The notes: generated by a model not told the origin, from the sequence alone. A stretch of DNA of 60,906 bases from an uncultured Clostridia bacterium (GCA_934169575.1 CAKPOA010000008.1:1-60906), one strand, 5' to 3'. Positions 16,661-26,705 are shown, counted from the first letter of the stretch. Numbers and translations: made by a program.

Positions 16661-17446
16661 CTATCCAATCCTCCAATTCATCATCATTTTTTCTTTAAAC
16701 GAAAATTGTAACTGAGTTACTTCTCTTATATTAATTTTTTTATTATTTAATACTAATTCTGCATTTTCTGTTGTTAATTCATCTACATATTTTTCATCTA
16801 ACTTATCTTTTAAAAAATTCACAATTCTTGGTATTTTAGGATAAATTGTTCCTTGCTTATGTACATCACTTCCTAAAAAATGTATCATATTATTTTTTAA
16901 GAATTCCATCACAAGTATCTTTTCTTTTTTACCATATTGACCAATTATACTTCCATAATTTGATTGCATTAAAACACCTTTTTCAATCAGATCGGCGATA
17001 ATATCTGGATCTTTTTGAACATATCTATATCTTTCTGGATGTGCTAAAATAGGTACTAATTTATTTTTAAGCATTTCATAAACTATATCATATAAGTTCA
17101 TAGGTTCTGTATTAAAAGGCAATTCAAATAATACATAACTTGTATTATTAATTGTTGAAGCTTTTTCACTTTTTAATAATTCAATCAAATTCTCAGTAAT
17201 ATAAATTTCATTTCCCATATATATTTTGGCATTTATATTTTGAGAAGAGAATTGTTGGCTTAAAGACTTTATCCAAAATTCTCGTTCTCTGTTTTCTGTT
17301 TCGTAATAATTTTCAATATAGTGTGATGTTGAAATAATTTTATCAAAACCAGCTCTTTCCGCTTCTTTTATCAAATTAAATGTTTCCTCAATACTTTGTG
17401 AACCATCATCAATATTTGGTAATATATGTGTATGAAAATCTATCAT
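16661..17446 (-). CDS. CpsB/CapC-type tyrosine-protein phosphatase (PHP fold)
   Basis: A 261-aa PHP-domain phosphatase: MIDFHTHILPNIDDGSQS carries the metal-binding HxH, IISTSHY the next His, ILAHPERYRYVQKDP the following ligand set and FLGSDVHKQ the final DxH. In Gram-positive capsule loci such enzymes dephosphorylate the BY-kinase, and the kinase gene lies immediately upstream (17469). Length matches CpsB/YwqE. Regulation of polysaccharide export is the likely role. Confidence 0.88.
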   Translation of the reverse strand: MIDFHTHILPNIDDGSQSIEETFNLIKEAERAGFDKIISTSHYIENYYETENREREFWIKSLSQQFSSQNINAKIYMGNEIYITENLIELLKSEKASTINNTSYVLFELPFNTEPMNLYDIVYEMLKNKLVPILAHPERYRYVQKDPDIIADLIEKGVLMQSNYGSIIGQYGKKEKILVMEFLKNNMIHFLGSDVHKQGTIYPKIPRIVNFLKDKLDEKYVDELTTENAELVLNNKKINIREVTQLQFSFKEKMMMNWRIG

Positions 17447-17468
17447 TTATATTTTGCTCCTTTTAAAA

Positions 17469-18425
17469 TTATTTCAAATTATTTTTTTCTTTATCTATAT
17501 ATTCATTTATTTGTTTTAAAATTTCATTTGTTTTACCTAGAAAATTATCATTATTTGTTATACTTTTTTCTGGTTTTGAAGTCAATTGGATTTCTGCTTT
17601 TGAGTTATTGTTTTCCTTTACATCTTTTTTCTTATTAATTTCATTTTGTAAATTCATAACATTTGTATCAACTCTTTTATTAAAATCATTCATTTTCTTT
17701 ATAACATTTTTCTTAGTTGGTATACTCTTTTTACCATAATAATAATATTTTTCTACATATTCTTTTCCTTTTATAGGCATTTTGTTTAAAATAACACCAG
17801 CAATTTTTCCACCAACATTTTGAATATTTTTAATACATCTATCTAATGAATCTTTTTTAGTTTTTTTGTATGCTGTAACTATTATTACTGAATCAACTAA
17901 TCTTGATAAAATAATTGAATCAGCAACAAGTTCACATGGTGTTCCATCAAATATTATTATATCAAACACATTTTTCAAATTTTCTATTAAATTAACCATT
18001 TGTGCAGAACCAATTAATTCGGCAGGATTAGGTGGGACATTTCCAGATGTTATTATAAACAAATTATTTACTTCAGTTTCCTGAATATATTCTTTTAAAC
18101 TTTCTGTTGCTTGTCCTTTATCATCAAATTCAGTTGATGATAGATAATTTGATAGTCCAGGTCTTGGAGCAACACCAAATATAGCATATTGCCTTCCTTT
18201 CCTCATATCAGCATCAATTATTAAAACTTTTTTGCCAGTTTGAGCAAATGTTGTTGCAATATTTGCTGCAACCCAACTTTTTCCTTCTCCTGCAAATGTT
18301 GATGTAATCAACATTGTTTTCATTTTTTTGTTTATATCCATAAATTGTATATTTGTTCTTAATGTTCTAAAAATTTCTGAAATTGGAGATTTAGGATTTT
18401 TGTGTACAATTACTTCTTTTCTCAT
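17469..18425 (-). CDS. Capsular BY-type tyrosine kinase (CpsD/CapB-like)
   Basis: A 318-aa P-loop kinase: FRTLRTNIQFM, Walker A in TSTFAGEGKSWVAANIA, Walker A' in VLIIDADMRKGR, and Walker B-like FDIIIFDGTP. The tyrosine cluster is internal (VEKYYYYGKKS near residue 226) and is followed by an unusual Lys/Asn-rich tail of about 85 residues, not the usual short Tyr tail at the extreme C-terminus. It overlaps the Wzz-like activator gene by 1 nt, which supplies the membrane domain these split kinases need. Confidence 0.88.
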   Translation of the reverse strand: MRKEVIVHKNPKSPISEIFRTLRTNIQFMDINKKMKTMLITSTFAGEGKSWVAANIATTFAQTGKKVLIIDADMRKGRQYAIFGVAPRPGLSNYLSSTEFDDKGQATESLKEYIQETEVNNLFIITSGNVPPNPAELIGSAQMVNLIENLKNVFDIIIFDGTPCELVADSIILSRLVDSVIIVTAYKKTKKDSLDRCIKNIQNVGGKIAGVILNKMPIKGKEYVEKYYYYGKKSIPTKKNVIKKMNDFNKRVDTNVMNLQNEINKKKDVKENNNSKAEIQLTSKPEKSITNNDNFLGKTNEILKQINEYIDKEKNNLK

Positions 18426-19135
18426 TATTTTTTACCTCCTTTTTCATTTTCAAAACTTTCAATAGAAGGAATAGTTGCAAGTACTGGAATATCGTAATTT
18501 TTTTCTATTTCTTCTGGACTTTTTACTGTAGTATCTAACATATTTAATACAAAAGTATATGCTAATGATAAAACAAGTCCTATAAATGCAAATATCAATA
18601 CATCTTTTGCATGATTTATATTTGATGGTGCTTCAGCAACTTCTGCTTCATCAACAATATATATATTATTTATTTTATATATTTCATTTATCTTTTCTGA
18701 AAATACTTTTGCAATTTCATTTGCTATTTTTGCAGCATATAAAGCATTTTCATGTGATACTGTTATTTTTATAACTTCTGTATCTTTTACAGATGTTACA
18801 GAAATATCCTTTTTCAAGCTATTTTCGTCTTCATTAATATTAAGATTTGATATAACCTCTCTTAATATATTTTTACTTTTTACTAATTCACTATATGTTG
18901 GAACCAATTTTGCATTTAAAGTTACATCTGTTGTTGTTATAGAATTATTTAAATTATCACTTTCTTTTGTTCCAGCCATTGCTAAAACAAGCGTTGTAGA
19001 TGAGCTATATTTAGGAGTTGTAAACCCCATTGTATATACGACACCCATAACCATAAATATAATTACTACTAATAATATTTGTATTTTTTTTGTCCAAAAT
19101 ATTTCAAATAGTTCTTTTAAATCAATTTCTTCCAT
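18425..19135 (-). CDS. Wzz/CapA-like chain-length and kinase adaptor protein
   Basis: A 236-aa protein with transmembrane helices near residues 17-37 and 175-197 and a periplasm-type loop between. The start (EIDLKELFEIFWTKKIQILLVV) and end (PEEIEKNYDIPVLATIPSIE) match the Wzz/YveK family, which sets polysaccharide chain length and activates the cognate BY-kinase. Translationally coupled to the kinase gene. Confidence 0.88.
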   Translation of the reverse strand: MEEIDLKELFEIFWTKKIQILLVVIIFMVMGVVYTMGFTTPKYSSSTTLVLAMAGTKESDNLNNSITTTDVTLNAKLVPTYSELVKSKNILREVISNLNINEDENSLKKDISVTSVKDTEVIKITVSHENALYAAKIANEIAKVFSEKINEIYKINNIYIVDEAEVAEAPSNINHAKDVLIFAFIGLVLSLAYTFVLNMLDTTVKSPEEIEKNYDIPVLATIPSIESFENEKGGKK

Positions 19136-19154
19136 TTTTTTCTCCTAACTTTTT

Positions 19155-20003
19155 CTATAGTTCTTCTTCTAAACCATATTTTTTTATATTATGAATTAAA
19201 TTTGATAATATAATTAATACTAATCCAATAACACTAAAAATTATACCATAAGTAATTATATTATCAAGCAATTCTTGCAAAATATTTCTTAGTGTTGTTG
19301 AACATACACTATTTAACACTGTTATAGTTTGTATTTTTATTTTTGTGTTTATATATATTTTTGCAATTATAAATATCACTCCACTTGAAATCATAGATAT
19401 ACCAATTGCAGAAATAGACTTATAGATCCTTCTAGTGTTTATAATTAAAATCAATATAACAAAAAATCCTATAGATACTAATATAACTTTTTCTCCAAAT
19501 GAAACCATTTTAATGATTTTCTTATACATATTACTCAAACTTTTTTCATAATTTGTATGAAATATTGTTGTTTCATATTCATTTCCTATTTTATCAATAA
19601 AATCATCAATTGCCTCTTTTTCACTAGAACTTAATTTTTTATTTTCTAATGATTTATCTATATTTTGCGTTAGTCTTTCTTTGATTTTTTCTGTAGATAT
19701 GTTATCACCTATTCCAGAATATATATTATTTAATATACTTTTTGTATCTTCTTCAATTTCATCTTTTGTAATAATATCTTTTAATACCTCTTCATCTAAT
19801 CCAGATTGTTGAATATAGTTTTCAAAATTTGATTCAACAAGTTCATATGTTTTATTATAATAATCATTTTCCTCTAATTTAGATATCACATAATTTTCAT
19901 TTAGTACAGTAGAAGAACATAATTTAATTATTACATATGATAAAATTAATATTGTTAAAATAATTGTAAAAATAAATGTTATTATATTTTTAAATATTTT
20001 CAC
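19155..20003 (-). CDS. Membrane protein of unknown function
   Basis: A 282-aa protein with a hydrophobic N-terminal helix (residues 7-28), a predicted extracytoplasmic region of about 120 charged residues (repeated Glu/Lys, possibly coiled), and three helices between about 167 and 270. I do not recognise a family. It lies between the sortase and the Wzz-like gene (21 and 19 nt gaps), so it belongs to the surface-assembly operon and may be an assembly or anchoring factor; that is inference. Confidence 0.7.
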   Translation of the reverse strand: MKIFKNIITFIFTIILTILILSYVIIKLCSSTVLNENYVISKLEENDYYNKTYELVESNFENYIQQSGLDEEVLKDIITKDEIEEDTKSILNNIYSGIGDNISTEKIKERLTQNIDKSLENKKLSSSEKEAIDDFIDKIGNEYETTIFHTNYEKSLSNMYKKIIKMVSFGEKVILVSIGFFVILILIINTRRIYKSISAIGISMISSGVIFIIAKIYINTKIKIQTITVLNSVCSTTLRNILQELLDNIITYGIIFSVIGLVLIILSNLIHNIKKYGLEEEL

Positions 20004-20024
20004 TGTAAATCACATTCCTTTCTT

Positions 20025-20639
20025 CTATTCTACTAAATTTGCATATACTACATATCTTTGTTTTGTATAACCAATATTATTAAATGGATAACATGTATAA
20101 ATCATTAGAGTTTCTTTATCATTTTTAACTGGCAACTTACTTATATCTGTTTCTTTTATTATTTGCATATCATAAATTTTATACTTATATTCTCCATATG
20201 AAGTATCTACAACAATTTCATTTCCTTTTTGAAGTTCAGAAAATCTCCTAAAAACTTTTTTAGAATTATGCCCCATATATATTATTGTTCCACCTTCTCC
20301 AGGAAAATAACTTCCACTAGAATGTCCTACACCTTTTTTTAGAACTTCTAATGTATCACCATAATATACAGGTAAATCTACATCTATTTTAGGAATTTTT
20401 ATAGTTGCATATTCTGTACCATATTCTGGATAATTTGTTATTTTGTTATTATCCAAAACTGTTTTTTGTACATTTTTATTTTCATCATTTATTGAAACTT
20501 TGCTAACTAATGTCACAGCTTCATCTATTCTAGCCCCAAAGAATATTTTAACTGCTCCAATTGTTAAAATTATAATTAATAAAGCAACTATTAGATTTAT
20601 AATAGTTGCTTTTATTGTCTTAACCCCGAATTTACGCAT
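20025..20639 (-). CDS. Class D-type sortase
   Basis: A protein of about 204 aa with an N-terminal helix (residues 10-32) and a C60 sortase domain: YATIKIPKIDVDLPVYYGDTLEVLKKGVGH, the catalytic His in IIYMGHNS, the catalytic Cys in LMIYTCYPFN (TxTC form) and the Arg in KQRYVVYA. It cuts an LPxTG-like signal and links the protein to the wall. Start 20639 overlaps the end of its neighbour by 8 nt and implies translational coupling; an upstream in-frame start adds 8 residues. The upstream gene encodes a protein with an LAYTG sorting signal, the likely dedicated substrate. Confidence 0.9.
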   Translation of the reverse strand: MRKFGVKTIKATIINLIVALLIIILTIGAVKIFFGARIDEAVTLVSKVSINDENKNVQKTVLDNNKITNYPEYGTEYATIKIPKIDVDLPVYYGDTLEVLKKGVGHSSGSYFPGEGGTIIYMGHNSKKVFRRFSELQKGNEIVVDTSYGEYKYKIYDMQIIKETDISKLPVKNDKETLMIYTCYPFNNIGYTKQRYVVYANLVE

Positions 20640-21153
20640 TAGCAGATTTCTTTCTTGCAACAAATACTAAAGCTAGGGCTATTATTGCTACTGAAGAAAC
20701 AACTAAAACAGCATTTGTATTATTTCCTGTATATGCTAATTTTCCATTGTTATCATATGTTACTACATCTATTAATTTTCCATCTTGATAAACTTTAACT
20801 TGTTTATTTGAAAATTCAAGTGTTAAATCAAGAACTTTTGCAGCATCAATAGCTAATGATTTCATTTCTTCTTTTTGGCTATCTGATAATTTAGAATAAT
20901 TAGTTGTTCCTGCCTTTTCCATTATTGCTACAGCTTGCTTAGCTTTTGAAATTACTTGATTAGCTTGTTCATCTGTCACTTTGTTATCTGTTAAATATCT
21001 TTCGATTCTAATTTTATCAGATGATGTCATTCCATAAGGTTTTCCCATATCATATAATTCATCAGCTAATCCTGAACTGTTTGTTGCATTAACAGTTGTT
21101 GCAGTTGCTATTAGCAATATAAATAAAACCACAAATGATAATAATTTTTTCAT
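20632..21153 (-). CDS. Small surface protein with LAYTG sorting signal
   Basis: A 173-aa protein with a cleavable-type signal peptide at residues 1-23 (ATATTVNA end), a helical acidic/basic middle part, and a C-terminal wall-sorting signal: GKLAYTGNN, a hydrophobic stretch of about 22 residues, and the basic tail ARKKSANA. LAYTG departs from LPxTG by Ala for Pro. First gene of the sortase-capsule cluster. The mature domain has no recognised family. Confidence 0.75.
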   Translation of the reverse strand: MKKLLSFVVLFILLIATATTVNATNSSGLADELYDMGKPYGMTSSDKIRIERYLTDNKVTDEQANQVISKAKQAVAIMEKAGTTNYSKLSDSQKEEMKSLAIDAAKVLDLTLEFSNKQVKVYQDGKLIDVVTYDNNGKLAYTGNNTNAVLVVSSVAIIALALVFVARKKSANA

Positions 21154-21239
21154 TTTTATCCTCCTTTTTGTTTTGATAAATTCATTATACCATTACATTT
21201 AATTTTATGCAATATATTTTTTAAAATTTTTTAATATAA

Positions 21240-21445
21240 TCACTATGGTAATAATTTCCATCTTTAATTTATTACTTGAATATTGTGTGTAGAATTATTT
21301 TTTAAATACTGCGTAAGCGACCAAACGAACGTAGTGAGTGCGATTTGAGCAATTTTCATTATATTAATTTTTAATATGTAAATTGCAACTGCAAAGTATG
21401 TAAAAATAATTTTACACACATATTCAGATTTAAATGATTAGTAAC
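21240..21445 (+). mobile_element. Palindromic mobile element, copy B
   Basis: Core identical in order to copy A (ACTGCGTAAGCGACC, GTGAGTGCGATTTGAGC, GCGACTGC...). The inner stem reads TGTGTGTAGAATTATT and AATAATTTTACACACA, so G-C pairs replace A-T pairs of copy A while pairing is kept. The right end (ATTAGTAAC) overlaps and supplies the stop codon of the gene at 21438. The left end is diverged. Confidence 0.78.
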
Positions 21446-22085
21446 CTCGTGGTTGTAAATCTAAATAAATAGGTTTTTCTTCTTTTATCATAGTTGATTT
21501 TCCATGGCCTGGATATACAATTGTTTCATCAGGTAAACTCATTAATTTATTTGTAATAGAATCAATTATATCTCTAAAATTTGATGTTGGCAAATCTGTT
21601 CTTCCCCATGTGCCTCTAAATAATGTATCACCAGAAAATAACAATTTTTCTGTATCGCAATATAAACAAGATGAACCACATGTATGACCTGGAGTGTGGA
21701 TTACATTAAATTCAAGATTTCCTAAATGTAATTTATCTCCATCATCAATCCTTGAATCAGCTTCAAGATGAATTTCTGGCATATCAATAATATGAGTTAA
21801 ATTTATATTAACATCATTTAATCCTTCTGCATCATTTCTATGGATTATAATTTTGCCACCTTTTTTTTCTTTTAATTCAGTAACACCACCTATATGATCA
21901 CCATGGCAATGTGTTAAATAAATATATTTAACATTTCCTTTTAAAATATCAATTATCTCAATTATTTTATCAACATCTCCAGCAGGATCTATGACCATTG
22001 TTTCTTTTGTTTCTTCATCAAAAACTATATAACAATTAGTTGCATCACCAGACCATGTTGAAATTTTTAGTTTTTTCAAAATCAT
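21438..22085 (-). CDS. MBL-fold metallo-hydrolase (glyoxalase II-like)
   Basis: A 215-aa metallo-beta-lactamase-fold enzyme with the complete ligand set: YLTHCHGDHIGG (HxHxDH), HTPGHTCGSSCLY, FSGDTLFRGTWGRTDLPTSN and VYPGHGKSTMI. The FRGTWGR motif is typical of glyoxalase II-like hydrolases of unknown thioester specificity. It sits 4 nt after rel on the same strand, as in many Firmicutes. The last sense codon GGT-TAC and stop TAA are made by the terminal repeat of mobile element copy B. Confidence 0.9.
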   Translation of the reverse strand: MILKKLKISTWSGDATNCYIVFDEETKETMVIDPAGDVDKIIEIIDILKGNVKYIYLTHCHGDHIGGVTELKEKKGGKIIIHRNDAEGLNDVNINLTHIIDMPEIHLEADSRIDDGDKLHLGNLEFNVIHTPGHTCGSSCLYCDTEKLLFSGDTLFRGTWGRTDLPTSNFRDIIDSITNKLMSLPDETIVYPGHGKSTMIKEEKPIYLDLQPRGY

Positions 22086-22089
22086 TTTA

Positions 22090-24294
22090 TCACACTTTCT
22101 TTCTTTTTACTTCATAAACACTATCAACTTTTCTAAGTGTTTTTATAACTTTATTTAATTCATCTAAACTTTGTGTTTCTAAAGTCAAGGTAATTACTGC
22201 TATTCTATCTTTATTTGCTTTAGCATTTACTCCAATTAAATTAGCTTTTATATTACCAAGTTCTGCAATAACATCTGCTAAAAGTCCATTTCTATCATTT
22301 GCTGAAACCTCTATATCTACTTTATATGTTGCTTTTTCTTCATTTGCCCAAGAAACATCAATCATTCTATTTTCTTCTTTTAGCAAATCTTTTACATTTA
22401 CACAATCTTTTCTATGTATAGATACCCCCCTACCTTTTGTAACATATCCTATAATTTCATCTCCTGGTAGTGGATTACAACATCTTGATAATCTAACTAA
22501 ACAATTATCAATTCCTTTAACAATAATTCCATTTGTTGCATTTTTAGCCTCTTTTTCTTGTTTAGATTTTGTTAATTTTTCAATTTCTTCTTCAATATTA
22601 TTTTCTTTGTGAAATTTTCTATATTCAATAAGCATTCTTGCAATTACTTTTGTAGCAGTATTTGAACCAATACCTACAGCCACATACATTTGGTCTAAAT
22701 TTTCATATTTATATCTATCAAGCATTGGTTTAATATATTCTGGTTTAAATAATTCTGAATAAGGTATACTGATTCTTTTTACTTCTTTTTCAATACATTC
22801 TTTTCCTTTTTCTATATTTTCTTCTTTCTTTTCCTTTTTAAACCATCCATTTATTCTATTTCTTGCTTGTGAACTTTTAACAAATTTAAGCCAATCTAAA
22901 CTTGGACCTTTTGAATTTTCAGCAGTAACAATTTCAACTATATCACCTGTTTTTAAAGGTGTAATTATTGGCATCATTTTACTATTTATTTTACACCCTA
23001 CCATATGATGACCAATTTGCTCATGTATTGCATATGCAAAATCTATAGATGTAGAGCCTTTTGGCAATACTTTTATTGTACCTTTAGGTGTAAATACATA
23101 TACTTCATCTTCAAAAAGTTCTGTTTTTAATGTTTCCAAAAATTCTTGAGGATTTTGCATTTCTTGTTGCCACTCAATTGTTTCTCTAAGCCATGCCAAT
23201 TCATCTTCTTTAACTTTTATATTTTGTTTTCCAATTCCTAAGAAATTAGCTTCTTTATATGCCCAATGTGCAGCAATACCAAATTCAGCTACTTTATGCA
23301 TATCCCATGTACGTATTTGAACCTCAAAAGGAGTACCTTTTTCACCTAATAAAGTTGTATGTATTGATTGATACATATTTGGTTTAGGAACAGCTATATA
23401 ATCTTTAAATCTACCAGGCATCGGACTATACATTTCATGAACTACTCCTAATGCTGAATAACAATCTTTCACAGAATTAACTATAATCCTTACAGCAAAC
23501 AAATCATATATTTGCTCTAATGTTGAATTATCTCTTTTCATTTTTTTATATATACTATAAAAATGTTTTGCTCTACCTGTAACTTCTGCATCAATCCTAT
23601 GTTTCTTTAGGTCTTTTCTTATATCATTCATTATTTTATCTAAGAATTTTAGTCTTTCTTCTTTTTTCTTATCAATTCCCTCTACAATTTCTCTATATTC
23701 TTCAGGATATAAATATTTGAAAGATAAATCATCTAATTCAGCTTTAATATTATATAATCCTAACCTATTTGCAAGAGGAGAATATAATTCCATAGTTTCT
23801 TTTGCATTTGCAATTTGTCTTTCTCTTCTTAAGAATTTCAAAGTTCTCATATTATGAAGTCTATCTGCTAATTTTATTAAAATAACTCTTATATCTTTTC
23901 CCATTGCTAAAAACATTTTCCTATAGTTTTCAACTTGAGTTTCCTCTATTGTTGCAAATTGCAAAGTACTAAGTTTTGTAACACCTGCAACCATATCTGC
24001 AACTTCTTGTCCAAACATTTTTGCAAGATCTTCACTTGTAGCATCTGTATCTTCAACAACATCATGTAAAAGTGCAGCAGCTATTGTTTTTTCATCTAAT
24101 CCCATAGTTGCAAGTGTATATGCTACTTGCAAAGGATGGATTATATATGGCTCACCAGAATTTCTTTTTTGATCTCCATGTTTTTCTTTTGCAAAATTAT
24201 ATGCTTTCATTATAAATTTACTATCAACTTTTTTTGACATTGACTTTTTCTTTGAAATAATATCTTGTATTGTTACATCTTTAAGTTCTGACAT
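22090..24294 (-). CDS. relA: Bifunctional (p)ppGpp synthetase/hydrolase Rel
   Basis: A 734-aa long RSH protein. Domains in order: HD hydrolase (YIIHPLQVAYTL, AALLHDVVEDTDAT, an intact HD and ED), synthetase (RAKHFYSIYKKMKR, YDLFAVRIIV, FKDYIAVPKPNMYQSIHT, EVQIRTWDMH), TGS (VYVFTPKGTIKVLPKGSTSIDFAYAIHEQIGH), a zinc-finger/helical part (LVRLSRCCNPLPGDEIIGYVTKGRGVSIHR), and a C-terminal ACT domain. It makes and degrades (p)ppGpp on amino acid starvation. Both active sites look intact. It follows recJ by 10 nt and precedes the MBL hydrolase by 4 nt, giving one operon. Confidence 0.97.
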   Translation of the reverse strand: MSELKDVTIQDIISKKKSMSKKVDSKFIMKAYNFAKEKHGDQKRNSGEPYIIHPLQVAYTLATMGLDEKTIAAALLHDVVEDTDATSEDLAKMFGQEVADMVAGVTKLSTLQFATIEETQVENYRKMFLAMGKDIRVILIKLADRLHNMRTLKFLRRERQIANAKETMELYSPLANRLGLYNIKAELDDLSFKYLYPEEYREIVEGIDKKKEERLKFLDKIMNDIRKDLKKHRIDAEVTGRAKHFYSIYKKMKRDNSTLEQIYDLFAVRIIVNSVKDCYSALGVVHEMYSPMPGRFKDYIAVPKPNMYQSIHTTLLGEKGTPFEVQIRTWDMHKVAEFGIAAHWAYKEANFLGIGKQNIKVKEDELAWLRETIEWQQEMQNPQEFLETLKTELFEDEVYVFTPKGTIKVLPKGSTSIDFAYAIHEQIGHHMVGCKINSKMMPIITPLKTGDIVEIVTAENSKGPSLDWLKFVKSSQARNRINGWFKKEKKEENIEKGKECIEKEVKRISIPYSELFKPEYIKPMLDRYKYENLDQMYVAVGIGSNTATKVIARMLIEYRKFHKENNIEEEIEKLTKSKQEKEAKNATNGIIVKGIDNCLVRLSRCCNPLPGDEIIGYVTKGRGVSIHRKDCVNVKDLLKEENRMIDVSWANEEKATYKVDIEVSANDRNGLLADVIAELGNIKANLIGVNAKANKDRIAVITLTLETQSLDELNKVIKTLRKVDSVYEVKRKKV

Positions 24295-24304
24295 AGTATC
24301 CCCC

Positions 24305-25999
24305 CTATACTGTTTTCATCATATCTTTTAAATTAATTTGTAGTTTTTCGACTCCATTAAAACTATTAAATTCCAAATTTCCAATAACATCCACTTTATC
24401 ACCAATAACATATTGTTTTGATAATTCTCCTAAATTAAATCCAATTGCATCTATTAATGTATTTTTATCACTTTTCAAAGATAATTTCAAATGTTTTCCA
24501 TCTGTAAGTGCTCTAATTGAATTAATTTTCAAATTTTTAAATGAAAATATTGGCATTTGGTTTGCCTCCCCTAAAGGTTCTAATTGTATTAAACTTTGAA
24601 CCATTTCTTTTGTAACATCATCTATGTTTAAAATTGCATCGATTTTTATTATTGGGCATAATTCACTTATAGCGGCTTTTCTTGCAATTTCTTCAAACAC
24701 ATTTTGTAATTCTTTAAATTTTTCTTTTTCAACACTTATACCAATTGCCATACTATGTCCACCAAAACCAGCAATAATATCTTTGCATTTAGTTAATGAT
24801 TTATACAAATCAAAACCTTTTATGCTTCTTCCTGAGCCTTTACCTATATCATTCCCATCTTCAAAACATATAAGTATACATGGCTTATAGTATAATTCTG
24901 TTATTTTAGATGCAACAATTCCTATTACACCATGGTGCCAACCATCTCCACCTAAAACAATACTATTTGAATTTTCTAAATGTTGTTCTTTTATCTGTTC
25001 TACTGCTTGCAAAAATATTTCTTTCTCATATTCTTGTCTTTTATTATTATATTTCATAATATTTTTGGATTTTTCTATTGCATCTTCAATATTTTCTGAT
25101 AATAAAAGTTCTAGTGCTTCATCTGCAACTCCCATTCTTCCACAAGCATTTATTCTTGGAGCAACGCCAAAAGATATTGTATTTGAATCTATTTTATTAT
25201 ATCCTGATAAATTAATCAAGGCTTTTAATCCACTATTTCTTGTGCATTGTACCAATTTCATTCCTAGCTTAGTAATTACTCTATTTTCATCAACAAGAGG
25301 AACTATATCAGAAATTGTTCCAATAGCTACTATATCTAAATATTTTAAATATTCCTTTTGTTCTAAGCCTAATTTCATTCCTATTGCTTGGCACAACTTA
25401 AATACTACACCTACTCCTGCAAGTTCTCTAAAAGGATATTTATTATCTTTTCTTTTACAATCTATAACTCCTATTGCCTCAGGTGTAGTTTCACCTGGCT
25501 CATGATGGTCTGTAACTATTGTTTCTATTCCCAATTCTTTTGCATATTTTATTTCTTCGATTCCAGTAATTCCACAATCTACAGTTATCATTAAATCATA
25601 ATTTTCTTTTGCAATTTTTTCTATTGCATTTTTATTTAAACCATATCCTTCATTTAGTCTATTTGGAATATAGTGATTTACTTCTAACCCTCTTTCTTTT
25701 AAAAAGCTTTCTAATACTGTTATACTAGTTATTCCATCAACATCATAATCTCCGTATATTATTATTTTCTCTTTATTTTCTATTGATTTTAAAATTCTTT
25801 CCACTGCCTTTTCCATATCAGGCATTTCATATGGGTTATAAAAATCGTTTCTTGTTGGCTCTAAAAATTTTCTTATCTCTTCTTTTTTTATTCCTCTATT
25901 TACTAACACAATTGCAAGCAAATCATCTATATTATATTCTTTTTTTAATTCTTCTTTTTCTTTTTGGTTTATTTCATAATATTCCCACTTTTTTTTCAT
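24305..25999 (-). CDS. recJ: Single-stranded-DNA exonuclease RecJ
   Basis: A protein of about 564 aa: DHH motifs IIYGDYDVDGITS and VTDHHEP, then the DHHA1 region VLGGDGWHHGVIGIVASKI and FGGHSMAIGISV. It degrades ssDNA 5' to 3' in recombination and repair. The start at 25999 has GGAGAAG 5-6 nt upstream, better than the first ATG (26011), which overlaps that RBS. First gene of the recJ-rel-MBL operon. Confidence 0.95.
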   Translation of the reverse strand: MKKKWEYYEINQKEKEELKKEYNIDDLLAIVLVNRGIKKEEIRKFLEPTRNDFYNPYEMPDMEKAVERILKSIENKEKIIIYGDYDVDGITSITVLESFLKERGLEVNHYIPNRLNEGYGLNKNAIEKIAKENYDLMITVDCGITGIEEIKYAKELGIETIVTDHHEPGETTPEAIGVIDCKRKDNKYPFRELAGVGVVFKLCQAIGMKLGLEQKEYLKYLDIVAIGTISDIVPLVDENRVITKLGMKLVQCTRNSGLKALINLSGYNKIDSNTISFGVAPRINACGRMGVADEALELLLSENIEDAIEKSKNIMKYNNKRQEYEKEIFLQAVEQIKEQHLENSNSIVLGGDGWHHGVIGIVASKITELYYKPCILICFEDGNDIGKGSGRSIKGFDLYKSLTKCKDIIAGFGGHSMAIGISVEKEKFKELQNVFEEIARKAAISELCPIIKIDAILNIDDVTKEMVQSLIQLEPLGEANQMPIFSFKNLKINSIRALTDGKHLKLSLKSDKNTLIDAIGFNLGELSKQYVIGDKVDVIGNLEFNSFNGVEKLQINLKDMMKTV

Positions 26000-26035
26000 T
26001 TTCTTCTCCATATTTTTATTATTATAACTTTTTAT

Positions 26036-26578
26036 TTATAATTGTTTTATTAAAATTTCAAATGATTTTTCTGTAAACTCTTGTAGCTTATCAAAATTCA
26101 TTTTCAGTATTTTCTTAATTTTATGTATACTTGCATATGCATTTTCAAATTCATTTTCTGTAATTATTTCTCTATCTAAAGCATCTTTTAATTCATTTTC
26201 ATCTAAAATATAAGATTTTCCATTTGGCAGAACTACAATGTCTAAATACATATCTTCTCCATATGGAATTCCCTCATCATATTTGCATTCTTTTCTTAAT
26301 ATATCAAAATACCATTGTAATAATTTGCAATCATTGTTATACATAGCTGAAAAACAATAAGATTCATTTTCTGGAAAAAAAGTCAAAATTTTGTAATCAT
26401 TGTCAATTACAACTTCAATTTCTCCTGTTGGTCTTTTGGCTATAAATTTTTCATTCACTCTTTCAAGTTGAATTAATGTAATCTTTCCTTTGAAATAATC
26501 ATCATTTGAATTTATCATTTTAAATTTTTTACATAAAATATTACTATCATTTTGTCTATTTGCATAAATTTTTTTCAT
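26036..26578 (-). CDS. DUF402 protein, nucleotide phosphatase-like
   Basis: About 180 aa. The core LIQLERVNEKFIAKRPTGEIEVVIDNDYKILTFFPENESYCFSAMYN and the acidic DEGIPYGEDMYLDIVVLPNGKSYILDENEL are DUF402, a family that includes nucleoside tri-/diphosphate phosphatases and RNase E/G-linked FAU-1 domains; the conserved Asp/Glu metal site D-x-D is present. Start 26578 is chosen for AGAGAGG 6-7 nt upstream; the longer frame lacks an RBS. Confidence 0.75.
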   Translation of the reverse strand: MKKIYANRQNDSNILCKKFKMINSNDDYFKGKITLIQLERVNEKFIAKRPTGEIEVVIDNDYKILTFFPENESYCFSAMYNNDCKLLQWYFDILRKECKYDEGIPYGEDMYLDIVVLPNGKSYILDENELKDALDREIITENEFENAYASIHKIKKILKMNFDKLQEFTEKSFEILIKQL

Positions 26579-26705
26579 ATCTTGCCTCTCTTTTAGAATA
26601 TTCCTAAATATATAATTGACTATTTCAATTCTTGTTATATTATACACTTTTTTAAACATTTTTGCAAATGTTTTTTCACTTTTGTATTGTGGTTTTCAAA
26701 AAAAT

